A stretch of DNA of 64,000 nt from Haliclona indistincta (lineage: Eukaryota; Porifera; Demospongiae; Haplosclerida; Chalinidae): contig OZ024783.1 of NCBI GenBank assembly GCA_964017065.1, positions 15,980,902 to 16,044,901 on the forward strand, written 5' to 3'. The translations under genes were made by a program, and so were the position numbers. Positions within the stretch are counted from its first letter, which is position 1. Every line of letters starts with the position of its first letter. Under the pieces are notes generated by a model. The model searched no databases. It had not been told where the DNA came from and saw nothing but the letters and a program-made list of their open reading frames with translations. Positions 63,997 through 64,000 of the stretch are shown in pieces.

Positions 63997-64000
63997 CTTA

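Noticed and set aside
61856..62947. Open frames of 321-363 codons on both strands
   Set aside because: They are produced by the 30-bp satellite, whose length is a multiple of three and whose unit lacks stops; the peptide is a pure 10-residue repeat with no start context.

Overview
This window looks like genomic DNA of an invertebrate animal, most probably a sponge. I infer this from AT-rich sequence, short GT-AG introns in a coiled-coil gene, AATAAA signals, many MITE-type repeats, two Ty3/gypsy LTR retrotransposons, and a large family of secreted fibrinogen-related proteins of a type known mainly from sponges and cnidarians. The species cannot be named from sequence alone.

The backbone is one minus-strand gene that I can follow through 13 exons from the right edge (63996, probably incomplete upstream) to a stop codon at 2848-2850. 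The exons join in phase to 705 codons of coiled-coil protein, best matching the CEP162/QN1 centriole and cilium-base family. Eleven exons sit within 4.3 kb on the left (2848-7074). The other two are isolated: exon 2 at 30728-30826 and exon 1 at 63541-63996. They are separated by introns of about 23.7 kb and 32.7 kb.

Those two giant introns hold almost everything else. There is a same-strand tandem array of single-exon genes for secreted proteins of about 320-345 residues, each with a signal peptide, a fibrinogen-like N-terminal subdomain and a cysteine-rich C-terminal half. Nine copies are intact: 10251, 13364, 27631, 33301, 36251, 39428, 50768, 53231 and 59012. Three are broken: 25873 frameshifted, 31532 nonsense plus deletions, 42342-45346 split by two insertions. 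Five or more are fragments. The copies share near-identical 5' halves but differ in blocks in the 3' half, and one copy is a clear mosaic. Their spacers are also duplicated.

Mobile DNA between the copies: a 5'-truncated gypsy element with one long gag-pol frame (about 14.6-20.1 kb); a complete gypsy element with 193-bp LTRs that read identical and a probable -1 frameshift site (20405-25824); three copies of a TTAA-flanked piggyBac-like MITE, two with visible empty sites in paralogous DNA; a Mutator-like element with a 9-bp target duplication inside a fibrinogen-related gene; several TA-flanked MITEs; a 151-bp-arm hairpin at 55.6-56.0 kb; and a poly(A)-tailed retrocopy at 449-708. Two large satellites are present: a 10-bp unit (48.67-50.40 kb) and a 30-bp unit (61.92-62.95 kb).

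The arrangement suggests birth-and-death evolution of a secreted recognition-type family inside introns of a ciliary gene, with transposons and satellites driving turnover. The recognition role is inference. No bacterial-type operons, rRNA, CRISPR or intact tRNA were seen.
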